Source of the DNA: Rhodospirillales bacterium
GTDB lineage: Bacteria > Pseudomonadota > Alphaproteobacteria > Rhodospirillales > UBA2165
Assembly (NCBI GenBank): GCA_013204125.1
Contig: JABMOP010000360.1
Span: 1 to 6,251 of the forward strand
DNA: 6,251 nt
Reading direction: 5' to 3'
Part shown: positions 6,124 to 6,251 of the stretch, piece by piece
How the letters are laid out: every line of letters starts with the position of its first letter
Numbering within the stretch: position 1 is the first letter of the stretch
Notes under the pieces: model-generated
Told to the model about the DNA's origin: nothing
The model's database searches: none
What the model saw: only the letters and a program-made list of their open reading frames with translations
Made by a program: the position numbers and the translations under genes

Positions 6124-6249
6124 ATGACCCCGGATACCGACACGGGCGGGTTTCTAACCGTCACCGATGACCCGGGCCGGAGCGGCCCCTCCGCCGAGGC
6201 GGAAAGCGGGGCCGCGGCGGCCCAGCTCATCGGGCGGCGATATCGTTGA
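6124..6249 (+). CDS. Small hypothetical ORF, 41 codons, divergent from the SDR gene
   Basis: ATG at 6124 has a strong AAGGAG 8 bases upstream, which is the main reason to take it seriously. The 41-residue product is rich in Ala, Gly and Asp and has no recognisable domain, signal or membrane segment. GC-rich third positions fit coding use. It ends in TGA two bases before the window edge. It may be a real small protein, a leader peptide for a gene to the right, or the start of a longer gene with a frameshift: another frame, opening at ATG 6167, runs off the window. A GC-rich stem (6184-6189 with 6208-6213) lies inside it. Confidence 0.4.
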   Translation: MTPDTDTGGFLTVTDDPGRSGPSAEAESGAAAAQLIGRRYR

Positions 6250-6251
6250 AT

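Noticed and set aside
6015..6230. 71-codon minus-strand frame whose TAA overlaps the SDR ATG
   Set aside because: The TAATG overlap is suggestive, but its start has no ribosome site and the peptide has no recognisable feature. The opposite strand has the better start at 6124.

Overview
The window is about 6.25 kb of moderately GC-rich DNA packed with metabolic and redox genes. Protein families, codon use and gene style suggest a proteobacterium, most likely an alphaproteobacterium of the Rhodospirillales or marine type. That placement is inference from sequence flavour only. There are no rRNA or tRNA genes, transposases or CRISPR arrays.

Layout: two genes lie on the plus strand at the left: the 3' end of an M24 (creatinase/aminopeptidase P-fold) metallohydrolase (1-438) and a two-domain PEP-utilizing-enzyme-like protein (625-1914). 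Between them are a likely terminator and a CCACAGAGG-type imperfect inverted repeat. The second gene meets the next gene tail to tail, the two stop codons overlapping by 4 bases. All clear genes further right are on the minus strand. Read in their own direction they are an SDR oxidoreductase (6015-5266), a DRE-TIM (HMGL/isopropylmalate-synthase-like) enzyme with its own promoter and terminator (5139-3910), an exported DUF411 protein (3759-3256), and two tandem carboxymuconolactone-decarboxylase/AhpD-like genes (3107-2457 and 2447-1911). At the right edge a 41-codon plus-strand ORF begins behind a strong ribosome binding site that can be folded into a hairpin.

The main discovery is the gene at 3107-2457. 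It looks broken by one in-frame TGA (2862-2864), but the TGA falls exactly on the second position of the family's redox CxxC motif, giving C79-N80-Y81-U82. The frame then continues for 134 codons and aligns without a gap to the neighbouring paralogue. A 7-bp perfect hairpin with a G-rich loop begins 13 bases after the TGA, with 20 bases between TGA and loop, as expected for a bacterial SECIS element. The paralogue has neither the TGA nor the hairpin. I therefore annotate a full-length 216-residue AhpD-like selenoprotein, which ordinary gene callers would split in two. The adjacent paralogue has lost both redox residues (D79 and F82), so the pair may be one active and one structural or differently working subunit.

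The DUF411 protein upstream (CxCC, probably copper or thiol related) fits a redox or metal-stress theme with the CMD pair. The SDR, DRE-TIM, M24 and PEP-utilizer genes look like accessory catabolism of a small organic substrate that I cannot name.
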